From Hyphomicrobiales bacterium (GTDB taxonomy: Bacteria; Pseudomonadota; Alphaproteobacteria; Rhizobiales; Beijerinckiaceae), in assembly GCA_947454055.1 (NCBI GenBank), contig CANGIS010000001.1, positions 1 to 64,000 on the forward strand: DNA of 64,000 bases, given 5' to 3'. Positions 63,839 to 64,000 of the stretch are shown here, piece by piece. The translations under genes and the position numbers were made by a program. Numbering within the stretch: position 1 is the first letter of the stretch; each line of letters begins with the position of its first letter. Below the pieces are notes generated by a model, which did not search any database, was not told the origin of the DNA, and worked only from the letters and a program-made list of their open reading frames with translations.

Positions 63839-64000
63839 TCAGTTCAACAAAGGAGACCAAGCGGGATCGGAACCGAAAGAAGGCGTCGGCACCGGAATTT
63901 CGACGCGACCTGTCACGTCGACCATGAAGATCCGCGCGCCGGCGGCACCGCCCTGATCGCGGAAGAACATCAGATAGCGGCCATTGGGAGCCCAGGTCGG
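63839..64000 (-). CDS. tolB: Tol-Pal system protein TolB, C-terminal end (partial)
   Basis: The frame is open to the window edge and gives 53 residues. It reads [18 protein letters not shown], then [11 protein letters not shown], and ends [10 protein letters not shown], the last blade of the TolB beta-propeller. TolB is the periplasmic hub of the Tol-Pal outer-membrane constriction system. The rest of the gene, and any pal or tolA, lie beyond the window. Confidence 0.85.
   Translation of the reverse strand, partial: PTWAPNGRYLMFFRDQGGAAGARIFMVDVTGRVEIPVPTPSFGSDPAWSPLLN

Overview
The window is a gene-dense alphaproteobacterial chromosome segment. By eye most of it is about 58-65 % G+C. Gene order fits Hyphomicrobiales (Rhizobiales) or a near relative: ftsE-ftsX-plsC; nadD-rsfS-rlmH-envC-ctpA-(deacetylase)-rppH; mdh-sucCDAB-lpd; trmD-rimM-rpsP next to ffh; ccmAB beside acnA; and a 6S RNA gene directly before 5-formyl-THF cyclo-ligase. 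No tRNA, rRNA, CRISPR array, insertion sequence or prophage was found. Both window edges cut genes: the C-terminus of a mannose-1-phosphate guanylyltransferase on the left, and the C-terminus of TolB on the right.

Layout. 0-12.6 kb holds envelope and housekeeping genes. These are a glutamine amidotransferase, hpt, a zinc-ribbon membrane protein, FtsEX, PlsC, an MsbA-like exporter, NadD, RsfS, RlmH, an EnvC-like septal activator, the CtpA protease, a divergent polysaccharide deacetylase and RppH. 12.6-18.8 kb (minus strand) holds a DMT exporter, threonine catabolism (kbl-tdh), an L,D-transpeptidase and an unusual Fis-type response regulator. 18.9-29.7 kb holds oligopeptidase F, an AbrB-Doc toxin-antitoxin pair, an ABC1 kinase, DUF2794, a Bax-inhibitor-1 protein, a YbbA/YbbP-like ABC system divergent from TesA, and an aldo/keto reductase. 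29.7-39.4 kb is a polyamine or guanidino-compound region: a PotFGHI-type importer, then a MocR regulator-acetate kinase-ureohydrolase operon divergent from an omega-aminotransferase. 39.4-50.5 kb holds an atypical Nramp transporter, a TetR regulator and the TCA operon mdh-sucC-sucD-sucA-sucB-lpdA. 50.5-64 kb holds trmD-rimM-rpsP, ffh, a decayed toxin-antitoxin pair, a propionyl-CoA synthetase, an AT-rich family-25 glycosyltransferase, TauE, 6S RNA, fau, ccmAB, acnA, RidA and tolB.

How the genes work together. FtsEX and the EnvC-like protein form a known septal peptidoglycan-hydrolase activation axis; CtpA and the L,D-transpeptidase act on the same cell-wall compartment. The importer, ureohydrolase and omega-aminotransferase can be read as uptake, urea release and transamination of a di-amine or guanidino acid. 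mdh through lpdA, together with acnA, supply much of the oxidative TCA cycle.

The most notable signals are these. (1) A lower-GC tract of about 9 kb appears to begin inside the Nramp gene and end inside lpdA, as homologous replacement (or an assembly chimera) would leave. (2) A response regulator keeps Walker A but lacks the GAFTGA loop and Walker B acids. (3) A compact MocR-ackA-ureohydrolase operon carries candidate operator repeats. (4) An Nramp protein has both metal-site motifs altered. (5) A heptad repeat folds into a long hairpin before ffh. (6) One TA module looks intact, with its promoter inside a palindrome, and another is decayed. All functions are inferred from sequence motifs read by eye; no database search was run.
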